Below, piece by piece: positions 22,691 to 35,002 of a DNA stretch of 64,000 bases. Both the position numbers and the translations under genes were made by a program. The notes beneath the pieces were generated by a model. That model did no database searches and was not told where the DNA came from. It saw only the letters and a program-made list of their open reading frames with translations. Origin of the DNA: Phyto melanocephala (lineage: Eukaryota > Arthropoda > Insecta > Diptera > Rhinophoridae); NCBI GenBank assembly GCA_941918925.1, contig OW799234.1, positions 58,632,968 to 58,696,967 on the forward strand, in the 5' to 3' direction. Position 1 is the first letter of the stretch; each line of letters begins with the position of its first letter.

Positions 22691-24880
22691 TTTATACCCG
22701 CCACCAAAAAAATGGTGGGGGTATATTCATTTTGTCATTCCGTTTGTAACACATCGAAATATCCATTTTAGACCCCATAAAGTATATATATTCTGAATCA
22801 GGGTTTGATTTGATGACGATCTAGCTATGTCCGTCCGTCTATCCGTCTGTCCGTCTGTTGAAAGCACGATAGAGGTCGCACCGAAAAAGCTAGGGGGCTC
22901 AAATTTTGCCAGAATCTTTCTTATAGACAAGGCTTAGTTGGTATTGAAAATGGGCTAAATCGGAATATTAGGAAGAGAGTTATGGCTCGAAAAGCAAGAG
23001 TAGGTCGAAAAAACCGTGTCCTTCGAACATCGAATAAAATGGAATTGTGTCCAAACGCATTAACGTAGACTCATGAAACTCCGAGTATATATTTCCTGAG
23101 TAAAAACAATATTTTTTCCTGAAAATTATCTAAATCTATGCATTAGGAGAGGAGTTATCGATCAAAATGTACGAAAATTTATACCGCACAGTGTATTTTT
23201 CGGTATATTTAAAAACTAAAACGTCATAAAAGCAACAAAATTAGATGTACGACTCTGAAATTTTGCACACTTTGCTTTTTAGTAAGATGCTTTTTTGACA
23301 CGGAAAATCAATGTGCCACGCCCACTTTTACGCCCACCTCCCATATAACGATTTACTTAAAATTCATATAATTTCTCTAGTAATAAGGATTTTGGAATAA
23401 CAAAGGGCTATATTTAAACACCTAAGTTGTACTCGTTCGAAAAAATAACTTTGACACGCCTACTATAACGCCCACTTTTCACGTTATCTACCGTTAATGA
23501 AATTTAAAAGCTCATAAAACCGCCAAAGTTAGAGGTGTGATGATCAAATTTGCTACGTATATCCCCCTAGGCAATGTCATTACTGTGCCAGAAAATTAAG
23601 GTGCCACGCCTATTTTTACGCCCACCTCCCATATAACGTTTTACCTTAAATTCATATAATTTCTCTATTAATAAGGATTTTGGAATAATAAAGGGAATTG
23701 AAACATCTAAGTTGTACTCATTCGCAAAAACAACTTTGACACGCCTACTATAACGCCCACTTTTCACGTTATCTACCGTTAATGAAATTTAAAAGCTCAT
23801 AAAACTGACAAAATTAGAGGTATGATGATCAAATTTGCTAGGTATATCCTTCAAATCAATGCAATTGCTGTACCAAAAAGTTTGGGTGACACTCCCACTT
23901 TAACGCCTACCTCCCATATAACGGTTTATCTTAAATTCATGTCATTTCTCTATTAATAAAGATTTTGGGAAAATAAAGGACTATATTTAAGTATCTAAGT
24001 TGTATTTATTAACAGAAACTTTATTGACACGCCTACTTTTACGCCCACTTTCATTGAAAGACTAAATTTACAAAAGCATTTTAGTAGCATATCGAAGTTA
24101 TAAAGGGTTGTTAAATTTTAAGGACCGATGTTGAATTTAAATAAAACACAAATTATTTAGGATATTATTATTATTTATTTTTATAATTATAATATTTGTA
24201 TGGTTCAATTATGTATTTAACAAAATATCGGCCAAACGCCACCCCCACCCCCCCCCCCCCCCCATCCTTGGTGCCACTTCTCTATCTGATGGTCCAAATT
24301 TTCAATGACAATGTTGATGCTCAATTGTTGGGCATGATGATGAGGCGACGTTGACTGCTCTTTTGCCACACTATCGCAAAAACCAGCAGTGGTTCCCATT
24401 CAACGAACTAAGAAGGCATTCACAGATTTTCTAACATTTTATACAGACCTGTTTTGCAGAAATTTAAATATTTTTTATAATTCTCCCGATTGTGGACGAA
24501 TTTGAACGATTATGTTGATCAAAAGAATTACGAAGTGCACAAAATGCATTTTGATTTGAACGCCCATTTTTTAAAAAACCTGAATAACTTTAAAGCGTTG
24601 CTCACTTGCGTATCTTTCCACGGATCGAATTGAGTAAGTTTGAGATTGAGAAATGTCAAATGAAATGCAGAAAACAAGTTTAAATACTAGGTGTAGTTCA
24701 CCTTCAACATGGGCCCTTAAAATTTAACCACCCTCTACAAAGAAAGTGATACATATTTTATTAAAAAGTGATTATTCCATAATGATTAACTAAATAATAA
24801 ATATTGTGCTTTAAATGTACACAAAATTGGTGGTGGGTATAAAAAATTCGGCACAGCCGAATATAGTGCTCTTACTTGTT
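22691..24880 (+). mobile_element. Family B repeat, inner full-length copy
   Basis: It starts TATACCCGCCACCAAAAAAA, has a (TCCGTCTG)n-like tract near 22830 and two ~300-bp internal units with 'CACGCCCACTTTTACGCC', and ends GGTGGTGGGTATAAAAAATT then CGGCACAGCCGAATATAGTG, CTCTTACTTGTTA. No coding capacity. It carries a mariner deletion derivative at 24103-24735. Copies occur at 37255-39723 (minus), 49375-50141 and 61699-63137. Confidence 0.7.
24103..24735 (-). mobile_element. Mariner-type deletion derivative with TA target duplication
   Basis: The ends are AAGGGTTGTTAAATTTTAAG and, inverted, GAGGGTGGTTAAATTTTAAG, flanked by TA at 24101 and 24736. The uninterrupted counterpart at 62519-62540 (AGTTATACAAAGAAAGTGAT) confirms the insertion point. 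The minus strand holds a degenerate helix-turn-helix start near 24640 and a 'CDSVAKEQSTSPHHHAQQL' piece at about 24375-24320, equivalent to the linker between the DNA-binding and catalytic domains. The catalytic core is deleted. A poly-C run (24242-24263) lies inside. Confidence 0.75.
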
Positions 24881-25118
24881 ATTGTTTTGAAGGGTTTCTT
24901 TAACATTATAAACATTTTTATGCTTATTACTAAAAAGGTTTTTTTAATTAAAAACAAATTTACTTTTTATTTGTTTTACAGCGGGACCCCGGGAAATTAA
25001 AAAATAAATCTCGCATTTCAGGGAAACAAAAATTTTCGGGGAAAAAAAGCCTAGCTAAAAAAGAACTGTGGTGGGTATAAAAGATTCGGCAGAGGCGAAT
25101 ATAGTGCTCTTACTTATT

Positions 25119-25748
25119 TTATTTATTTCGGGTTCTTTTATATAAAACAGGTTTAATATTTGATCGTAATGTTACAATAAATATTTTTTTTTAATTAAAT
25201 CCAAATTTCACTTAAAGGCGTGATTAATTTAATTTAAATTGTGTTTAAAAATTCTAAGAATTTTAAACAATATTATAATACTGTTTTAATTGATTCTTTC
25301 GCAATATATTTTCAATTAGAAATAATAATTTGTATTCAATTAATAGTATTATTTTAATGACTGGAGCAAAATCCAATAAAATTTTTACTAATAGTACTAA
25401 CTACGTTATTGAAATTCACATTTTATTTGTGTATAGTATCCTTATATTATTGGCGTGCCTTACCGAACTGACAATTTTCCAAATCATGTTAATTATGGAA
25501 ATAATTAGTTTAAAAATATTCTGAAATTATGATACAAAATGTGAATTGTTCATTATTTCAATGTTGCTAAAATTTAAAAATAAAATAGACTTAAGTAAAT
25601 TATGCAAATGCATATAGGAATAAAAAAGTAAATTAAATAAATTTTAATTAAAGATGTGAACTAACATCTTATTAAACTAAATCAGAAATAATATTTCAGA
25701 TGTTAATTTTAATTTCAAAAATCTTAGCAATTTTATAACTTTAACTTT
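25119..25748. other. AT-rich spacer between family B and family A repeats
   Basis: No coding or repeat structure recognised. The frame 25330-25524 is isoleucine-rich and low in complexity. Confidence 0.4.
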
Positions 25749-26550
25749 AACAAGTAAGAGTGCTATATTCGTCCGTGCCGAATCTTATATACCCTTCACA
25801 ACGTCTAGTCATGCAATAACAGTAGTTTGTATCACCATCCATCTTATATGAAATACATACATGTACAGAAAAATACATATATAAAAATATTCTATTGTAA
25901 TATTATAAATTTACTTATGTAAAAAAAAATTTAAAAAAAAATTTAAAAAAAAATTTAAAAAAAATTAATTAAAATATAAATAATAAATATAACACAAAAA
26001 TAAATTAAAAAAAAAATTAAAAAAAAAATCAAAAAAAAAAAAATAATTATAAAAATATAAATAATATATTGAATAAAAAATAAAAAAAATATAAAAAAAA
26101 AATTTTAAAAAAATATAAAAATATAAAAAAAAAATGTTTGACTCAGCTGGGATTCGATTCCACGTTTACTCTAACCAGTATACGCGTTTGTATGTATGTA
26201 TGTATGTTGTTGTTGTAATGTTGTTTTTGTGAAAAAAAAAAAATCAAGGTGGTCATGGGTTTTGCCCATATCCCAGTTGTTTATATACCGATATTTCTGA
26301 TTTTCAATACCGATCTACTCCCAAATATTTCTGATATTTGAATACCTCACCTGTGCCCAAGCGATGTCGGGGGGCTTCAAAAAGTTGATTTCAACATACA
26401 CACGGATAGGCGGACAGACTGACAGAGCTTAATCGACTCCCCTTTTCATAAACTTATATATACTTTATGGGGTCAGAAATGAAAATTGTAGAAATTTCAC
26501 ACGGAATGACAAACCTATATATACCCTTTTTCACTGTGTGAACTGTATAA
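25749..26550 (+). mobile_element. Family A repeat, copy A1
   Basis: It starts AACAAGTAAGAGTGCTATAT, includes 'CGTGCCGAATCTTATATACC', an A-rich low-complexity middle (25920-26130), a tRNA T-arm-like GGGATTCGATTCC, a 'GATGTCGGGGGGCTTCAAA' segment and CGGACAGACTGACAG. It ends ATATACCCTTTTTCACTGTG. No coding capacity. Other copies: 36393-37256, 44957-45757 (minus), 57862-58383 (minus). Confidence 0.65.
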
Positions 26551-29500
26551 AAATTACTTAGGCGTTAATTAATGATATTTTAAAAATTCCATTTTGGGGT
26601 ATTTATTTTTTAGTAAAGAATCCATACAATCTCTCCTATTAAAATGTTTACCTATCCTGCATGAACCCTGTAATAACTATGCATATAATCAATAACTAAG
26701 GTCGCTCTGACAATCACCAGTGGAGGATATTATCCTTCTCTGATTAAAGAAAAACTGTTTTGTAACGTGCTGTCTTCTTGGCAGCAGTGAAAACACCCTA
26801 GAATGGAAATGGTAAATGTACATCCGAAATTAAACTTTTTTACCCACAATACAAAAAGTTTGTCCTTGATGTCTGTACCAAAAATCACTTACGATAATTA
26901 TAAAATTATATGTGTGCGTGTGTTTTATATACATACATATGTAGTTTTCCAATTATTTGATTTTTCATCCAATCAAAACATTTGCAAAAGAAACTTTTGC
27001 ATGCATCCATTTTTCTGACTGTCTGCCTCTTCTGTTATCCGTTGGCCTCTATCAATGTCTCTGTCTATTTGCAATTGTCTTCGAAGTATGTACAGTTGTC
27101 ATTGTTATATTTAAAGATTTTAATATGAAAATTGAAATTGATTGCGGCTCTGAATGTTGATGAAAGTTTTAATTGTTAATGTTTACAAACGAAAGAATGA
27201 ATGAATGAACAAAGAAGGCATAAAAGTAAAAAGGTGTATTAAATATCAGAAAAACAAAAAAGGTGGTAAACTGCAAATATAACCTTTGCTGGTGAGAATG
27301 ACAAAGTTTGTAGTTTAACTCTCATATTCTTGAAATAACGCCATTGGTATGTGTTTTTTTTTCTATCTTTCAGTTTTGCGGCAAAATTTTTTTTGGTAAT
27401 TTCAATATGCATACAAAAATTGTCTCATTTCACGCAAACTATTTTGTCTTCTTCTCCCCCTTCAGTATTACTTTTGTTTCCCCTCATTTAGCCTTATTTC
27501 TACCATCAGAGTTGTTATAATATTTAACAATACTTCATAAAAGTTTTTTGAGTTTTTTCAGTTTCTTATTACGTGGCCCATAACACAAATGTAAACGGAA
27601 ACAAAAATGAAGCCAAACTTTTTATTTGAAAAAAAAAAAACTGAATGAAAATGTATGTAATTTAAGGAGAATATATTTTCAATTGCAAACATTTATTCAT
27701 TCACTTATACATTATTTTGTTGAAACTTTGCATACGCATCCCTTGACTGCAGAGCATTGGCTTTTTGTGTATTTTCTGCGTCGTGTTGAAGATTTCATAA
27801 GATAGTGTTACATTTCTATGGAGACCCAACAATAAGTTAGTCTTTCTTGCCAAATGTTTCTTGACTTTAGTGTTTTCCTAAGTGTAATGAATAATTTTCG
27901 TACATTAAGTGTTAACAGTGATGTCAAGTGGGAGATGTTAAAACGTTTGTTAGTAACGTAACATTTGAAATTTAAACACATATATTTGGCGCACCTTGAA
28001 CAATATAAGTCTTACGATAAAAACGTTTTATAAACACCAATATTTGAGCTATACGGAATATATCGACGATACCATATCGCCGTACATACAATCCAGTAAC
28101 ATACCTCTGCTCTACAATTCTTCAACCCCTTGTAAACTTTCTCAATGAGGTTTCTTCATCTCTCTATGTTAGTTGAAATCAAATTTTAGAATCTCTTACA
28201 TGTTACCTAGATCTGTAAAAAGTATTATTCCTTTGGATATATCCGGGAATAAATTTCTATTGAAATCCAGAACAAACACCGCATATCATTATGAGCAATG
28301 AATAAATACACACGATTGATTGCCTCTGTTTTTCCACATACTTTAAATTCGAAAATCCATATTTTCAGCCCAAAGATAACTATAGACACGTTTGTTACTA
28401 TTTAAGAGAACCATATGCGTTACGGACGTTACATTCGCACGCAAGTTTGCTTGTTAAGATTGACACAGCTGGTGTTCACATTGGAATATTTTCATGAATT
28501 TTTTGAAAAATGCAGTTTTTAGGAGTACTTTTAAACTTGTTTTAAACTTAAAGGGTAACTGTTTTTTAAAAAAAAAGTTATGCTAGCTTAAAGTTCCGTT
28601 ACGGACGTTACAAAATATGGAAGTCGATTTTGAGGCTTATGTGCATTTGCACATTTTTTAGCTAATTTTGCATAATAAACAAAAAAAATTTTATTTACAA
28701 AAAATTAAGTGGAATATATGACGACATCAATCCTGCTTAGAAAAGAAGTCTAAGTAGTCCCGTTAAGCAAAAAACTTAATTTTTGTCTGTTACGGACGTT
28801 ACACTTTTTTCATTAAACCAAATTGTGTATATAAAAAACATTTATGTATTTAAAAATCTTTTTAACTTTGAATTTATTAATTTATTAGTTAAAAAAAAAT
28901 TAGAGATTATTTCACTACTCTTATATTAGCTTATATTCATTTATTTATTTGTTTATTTAACTGTTAAACGTTGTATCTTATGCTTAATAGACCCAGCTGT
29001 TCGAGCTACTTTTATAGTATAGCCCGAAAAATAATGATACGATTTAAGAGCTGGTTATTTTTTTACATTTATCCATGTTTTTGATATTTCGTCAGATATA
29101 GTTTTGACATAATTTTTATCAACGTAAATTAGGAAAACGCCATTTATATTTTTTTTGCTAATTTGTGAAAATCTCGAGCGTTTTTTAAGATGAGATTTTG
29201 GGCTTTTACTAGTTGCCAAACTTTTCGCTTAATAATAGCGCCAACACCAACCACCATGCAAAGTAGCAAAAAAATTCCTAATTTCTAACGGAAAACAAAT
29301 TTCTAATTAAATATTGCATACATGGGCGTACCGCCAAATATTTTAAGGGGGAATTGAAAGCAATTATTTTAGGTTTCAGAAGAATTTGAATTTCATCTCA
29401 ATTTAAGTTGCAGGTTGTGAGATCGCATGTTATTTAAACACACTTTTTGTTACTTTGAGGTGAAGTTTTTTGGGTTCTGGGCAACCTAGAGCAATTTTAA

Positions 29501-30227
29501 GCCCAGATTCAGATTCAGCAGGTGAAAATCCATTATTAACTCTAACTTCCACCTCAAAATAATAAAATAAAATTTTTGGGTATTTTTATACCGTTACGGA
29601 CGTTACACACTTTGTCATTTTAGGTTAGCCTCTGAAAAGGCCAAACAAACCACTGTGAAATATGGTTTATATATTTTGGAGCATGAATATGTATCCATTA
29701 ACAAACATTTGGATTTTTGGCAACTTTAAATTTGTGTCTTTGGTTTAAAAATTTTCGGATTGGCTCATATGCCTCTTGAGATATTTGTAAGAAATTTGAT
29801 CCACTGATCGGCAAAGTAATAGAAAAATAATATCGAAAAAAATTTATAAACATGTTTTAATAGATCAAGCTAATGAAATTCCTTATTAATTTTTGGTCAA
29901 GCTACATATGTCCCATTACATTTTTAGTCCTCCCGATAAAAGTATAGAACCGATACAGCATTCGTTATTCAATTAACTTATATAAGGAATTAATATATCT
30001 AACTATAAAAGTTTATCTAAGAGTATTAATTAGAATTCGAGATATTAAAAAACTAAATTTTCGAAAAAACAAAATGCAAATTTTTGACTTTAAGACATCT
30101 TAAACACAACTGTAGCAAGTAAAACTTAAGTTTAACACGGATACCAAAAGATGCTTTTGTTTTTTGTCGCACAAGACCGATTAAGTCAAAATAAATTATA
30201 AAATGTGGCAGTATTGATGAAAAAACC
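26551..30227. other. Non-coding stretch with four copies of GTTACGGACGTTACA
   Basis: No gene is supported. The exact 15-mer GTTACGGACGTTACA occurs at 28419, 28598, 28789 and 29593, all in the same orientation. Between the copies the DNA is AT-rich and unrecognised. The frames at 26803-27160 have no recognisable family. Confidence 0.5.
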
Positions 30228-30267
30228 AAATGAGACATATGTGTCCCATTCGTCGTTAAAGGGTTAA
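30053..30267. mobile_element. Possible piggyBac-type MITE end
   Basis: The sequence GACATATGTGTCCCATTCGT followed by CGTTAAAGGG and then TTAA (30264-30267) looks like a piggyBac-type terminus (CCCTTTAACG when inverted) with its TTAA target. A partial inverted match, ACATATGTCCCATT, lies near 29903 but is not next to TTAA. The left end is therefore undefined. Confidence 0.35.
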
Positions 30268-30814
30268 AATCAAAGATTTCATCTAAAATACTTAAGGAAA
30301 ATGTCGTATAACGTTAAAATTGATATTGAAACTTATCTGAGATGTAATTACTATACCTATGTACATGATGGTGAAAGGTATTTTCAAATTCCGGACAGCC
30401 GAATATATTACTGCTATTTTTTAAACTTTTATTTTTGATAATATTTCGTTAAATTATTGTTTTGTAAAATTGGAATCACTAGAAAACTTAATATTATGAA
30501 AAACACGAGTTAGGGCCTTTATACTTGTGACCATCGATATTGGTTATCTGAACACAAATTGTGGCAACTACAATCAATTTTGCTTAAAAATTCCATGGAT
30601 TTTAAGCATTTTTAATTACTTTCTTTGTAATCATCGACAATATTTTTAAATTTTTAAAATTGTGGCGCCAAGCTTTGTTCTCTTAAATATTGTAATAAAG
30701 AAGACGCATTGCTTTACGGTGTAGCGCTTAATTTTTTGTAACAAAACATCAGAAATATCTAACAGAAGTCATTCCGTTCTGATAGAAATGGTTCGTAACT
30801 CACTTCCACGTATT
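30268..30814. other. AT-rich spacer, nothing recognised
   Basis: No coding potential or repeat noted between the possible piggyBac end and the piggyBac derivative. Confidence 0.4.
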
Positions 30815-31430
30815 TTAACACATTGACTGCCACTTCAGACACATATGTGTGACACTGTACTCTTTGGCTAATGCGATTTAATTCTCTCTAGCCATATCAC
30901 ACAATAGTGGATGACGATAAATAGGATTTTGTTGCAGAAATATAATGCATGGTTCCCCTTTTAATTTTTGTAAAAATGGCTTAGGCGGGTTTCATTTTAT
31001 TATATAGAGTAAGAAGAAAAACGAAAAATTATTTAACATTCTATTTTTATAATTAAAATACACAATTAAACACGTTAACTTGTTTGTGGTGATTTCCAAA
31101 ACATTCTAAACACATAAAACGCTCTTGCGGACAATTCGGGCAATACGTGTATACTCATTTTGACTTTTGTCTGGCGGTCTCTCTCAATTCCATATGTTTT
31201 ATTCTAAAATAACATAAAGCACATGTTCGATGTACTTTTGTATTGCTAGCCTATATTTTTGTTTTTAGAATATGAATATTTTTGGGTTTTAAAAATAAAT
31301 ACTGCATAAGAAAATATTACTGAAAGTAGCCTAAATTCCAATACTAAAGTTTTCTAAGAAATTTCGCAAAAAAATGATGTGGCTTCCAGCATCTTATTTC
31401 CTGAAAGTGCCTTGGCAGTCAATGTGTTAA
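30815..31430 (-). mobile_element. piggyBac-type deletion derivative with TTAA target duplication
   Basis: TTAA at 30815-30818 and 31427-31430 flank inverted ends CACATTGACTGCCA. Inside, the minus strand near 31200-31090 reads a cysteine pattern YCPNCPQERFMCLECFGNHH. This is the C-terminal zinc-binding domain of a piggyBac transposase, preceded by frame breaks. The catalytic region is missing, so the element could move only with help from elsewhere. Confidence 0.65.
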
Positions 31431-34400
31431 ATAAATATTTTCTCTTATTCCTATACGAGATAAAATGGGCGCAATATCTAAAATGGCAAGATAATCGGTA
31501 ACTCCTAGATATTGCAGATAATTGCTGAAAATTGGGGAAAAAAATAATGTCAACTTTATTGAAAATTTGAAGTTTCAGCTGCTCATACTGTCCAATGCAA
31601 TAAGTTCTTATGTAAAATTTTTGGAGTGTGAAGAATTTCGAACAATTAGGAAATAAATGGGCCAGCGCTTTTGCCATATCTGTCAGCGCTCGAGAATCTT
31701 CTTTGGGGTTATTTGATGAGAGAAAATATATAACCAGGTCCGAGATAATGTTTAAAAGTTTATGCTTTCAAGCCATTCATGCACAAATTTTGAAAGAGGT
31801 TATAGAAAATCCTCTAAAACTATGTATAAAGGTAACATTATTTTCCATACTTAGTGTAAAGAAATTTCAAATTGGAATATTTTATAAATGAAAAAACAAA
31901 AAACAATTTATATAAACGAAAAGTACTGGGCTTAAAAACGAAGCACCCCAGGTTTGATATATGGCAGAGGAGGGAAAAAATTTTGATTCATACTGTATTT
32001 TAAATACTTAGTAACATTAAAGATATTCAAAAAAATAATTTATTATTAGAATTCTAAGATGTTGGTAAATTTTTAAATGTGATTCAAAAATAAATTAATC
32101 TCTAAAAGTTAATTCTAGTTGACGGCTCAACAAAAAACAACTTCCTTTTTACCTTCCACATTTTTCACAGCATTTTTTTTATGTACAGCTGTTTACCTGT
32201 GTCACAATATCACCATATTGTATTATTTTTTTGGCATTATGGCATTAAATTTCATTTAAAACACGAAAATAAAAAAATAAATTTGTCAACCCTTATTAAA
32301 GCATTAAATTTTAAATGTTAGGACAAACCTTAAGATGCTTTTTTGAACAACTTTGTTGTTATTTTAAAATGTTATGAAAGTACTAATTTATGAATTATGG
32401 TTTTTCTTGTCTTTTTAATGTTTTAACTTTTCTTTAGTTTTGCAAACATATTTTTTTTATATCCTTGAATTAAATTAAAAACCATAATTATGGTTATTTT
32501 AGAATTGCGCAACGAAGTGTATTTTAAATATAAATTTTGATTTAAATAACACATACACATGTATAGAAATAACAAAGTAATATTAATGCAGAAAAAAATA
32601 ACTTTAAAATAAATTCTAAATTTAAAATTATGTAATTGTATCATTTGTCTTTTTTGAGTAACTTCTTCTACACTTTTAACACTTTTAGCTATAATACTGC
32701 TGCTTTATCCATTCAACCTATTACAATACATACTTGATTTATTTTAGGTATATACATTATGTCTTGCCTATCTTCAATATTTTCATTTGTTCATTATATT
32801 CTCGTTTAGAGCAAAAATTGTAAAGTTTTTAAAATCAATATGCCAACACAAGTTATTATATCTGTGAGAAAAAGAAAAAACTTCATAAGTCGATATAAGC
32901 CAACATTGAAATAATCACATCATTTCAATACTGGACTACAAAATAATCCTCAGACAAGTTTTCACTTTTCTGGGAAATCTTACAGAAAGTTATAGCGTAA
33001 AAACTTATTGCCTATATTTTTTCAAATAACAATACCATTGGGAATACCATCATATTTTAATCCATAATTTAGCTAAATATATAGGAAAATCAATAGGCTC
33101 TCTAAATTATATCGCGTAGAATTCTTATAATACTCTTTATTTTAAAGGGAATTAATTTTAAAAATCAACTCAACAATTTTTAAGAGAATTCCTGAAAAAA
33201 CAGACATAAGCAGTTGTTCCTTATTGCCGTAGAAATATGTGCAAAAATTTGCAAAGATAAAAACTTCTTTTGTTGAAATTTAAAAGATCTAAAGACCTGA
33301 GGAAAGAAAGTTCAAAATTGAAATACAAAAAAGGGGAACTTCAAAATTAATTCGCTTTTATTTTTTGTAAAAGATTAAGTAACATTGATACGAAGTATTG
33401 ATGACACCTGTTTTTCTACTTACAAGGGATTATTAAGTGTACAACTTTGGCAATATTTATATAAAACTCAATTGTATTTCTTTAGGAAAATGAGTTGGGG
33501 GAAATGCTGTGAAAGAAAAGTTTCAAACACAAATTTTTAAGGCTTAAAAAAAGTTTGACAATTTATTTTTCAATTCCCATATGGATGAAATAATGTCAAT
33601 AGAATAGATTTTAATAAAAAAATTGATTTGTTATTAAAAAGATATTAAACGTATGAATTATTATGACAAACTGTTTGTTTAATTATATATTGTGGAGTAT
33701 TAGGGGTATAACCAATTTTTTGGCATTGTACCATGAGCTCAATCATGTCCTAGTAACCACGAAAATCATAATATTTTGTGATTTTTTTCAAAAAAGTTCA
33801 CGCACCAATTGATTTTCCTAAACAGGTGTAAAAAATTATTCAAAAATGTATTATTTTTAAAAACTACTCAAACTATATGGGCATTTCCATATCATCGTAA
33901 GTGATATTTGTACTCCTATAATGTGGAGTAATTTTTGCAAAGGTAAGAGTAACTAAAACAAAATTAGATCTTTATGTTCTATTTAAAGGGTACTTCATTA
34001 AAAAAAAATAATTATATTCGAATCATTGTTGTCCAAAATATCCAGAAAAACCAAGAATATATCGTACGTGACATAATACAGAAGTGATTTTGAGGTATAT
34101 ATGGAAATATGAAAAAATCTGCGAATCTTGGGAGGTATTTTCTGAAATCAGGAAAGAGCGCTGGCAATTAAAAATTTACCGCCTCTAAAAAAACATCGTT
34201 TGAATGTATCAATGAACAGAATGAAATCGTTCACATTTTCCGCCTCTTCGTTAATTCATTAATTGACAAACAATAAAAACATGTATTGAAATGCGTCAAC
34301 TAATTTGAGGCAATTCTATAGCATGATGTCGTATAAAAAAACAAAAAGCCGTCACACCATTCGTTCAGCATTTGTTGCCATTTATAAATAAAGTCGGTAA

Positions 34401-34437
34401 ACTCAAATATGTTTACCGACTTGTATAATTTCTTAAA
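31431..34437. other. Non-coding stretch, nothing recognised except a hairpin
   Basis: 3 kb of AT-rich DNA without recognisable genes. The open frame 31628-31891 has mixed composition but no family signature, and it overlaps an antisense frame of similar length. A strong hairpin lies at 34391-34422. Confidence 0.4.
34391..34422. repeat. Perfect hairpin, 12-bp stem and 8-nt loop
   Basis: AAGTCGGTAAAC, loop TCAAATAT, then GTTTACCGACTT. It sits just upstream of Helitron-like copy D (34438). Helitrons carry a hairpin near their 3' end, but this one lies outside the 5' end of copy D, so its role is unclear. Confidence 0.7.
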
Positions 34438-34939
34438 TCTTTATATTTAAAATTAAATTCTGTGTGTGTGTGTGTGTGCTATAGACTCCGAAACTGCAAA
34501 GCCGATCGGACTCATACTTTGGCAAGTTGTTTCACACATTCCACGAAGTGTTTATGGGTGGTTAAGAGTGGGTGGGGCTACGCCCATAAAAAATACGTTA
34601 TCATTTTTAGCTACTTGCACTTGACTGATTTCTCTGAAACTTTGCACACATATTAAGCTGTCATAATTATATAATTTCGTGTATAGATAAGAGGGCAGTG
34701 ACACGCCCATAAAAAATAAGTTATTATTTTCAGCTATTGAATTCGGAAAATCGATGCTTTTCACATGGCATGCTCCAGAGTGGAAACACCAAAAAATTTT
34801 TTCATTTTTACAGCAAATAGAAAAATCAAAAATATTTTATACCCACTTACATTACAGAAAAAATAAATAAAATATTATTTTTAATATATTCAATTAAAAT
34901 TCATTAAGAGGCGTAGCAACGTGCGCCGGGCTTGGCTAG
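34438..34939 (+). mobile_element. Helitron-like non-autonomous element, copy D
   Basis: It starts TCTTTATATTTAAAATTAAA, contains the GT run and 'ATAGACTCCGAAACTGC', and ends GCGCCGGGCTTGGCTAG before T. About 140 bp of unrelated sequence near 34738-34880 replaces the usual interior. Copy E follows with no gap. Confidence 0.65.
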
Positions 34940-34959
34940 TCTATATATATAAAAGTGAA

Positions 34960-35002
<43 letters not shown>

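Larger units (their letters stand above)
20806..25118 (+). mobile_element. Family B repeat, outer copy split by an inner family B copy
   Basis: The outer copy occupies 20806-22690 and resumes at 24881-25118. It lacks the usual 'TATACCCGCCACC' start. It contains ~337-bp tandem units (from 21711 and 22048, nearly identical to each other), then part of the CCCGGG-containing module. It ends GAATATAGTGCTCTTACTTA. The interruption lies between 'TTTATTTTTATA' and 'TTTTGAAGGGTTTC'; the uninterrupted counterpart is at 62870-62900. No protein is encoded, so it is non-autonomous. Confidence 0.65.

Noticed and set aside
26150..26170. tRNA gene suggested by a GGGATTCGATTCC box
   Set aside because: Only a T-arm-like piece and a weak D-arm are present; no cloverleaf can be formed.
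31354..31891. Opposed ORFs of 107 and 87 codons
   Set aside because: They overlap on both strands, partly inside a piggyBac derivative, with no recognisable motif.
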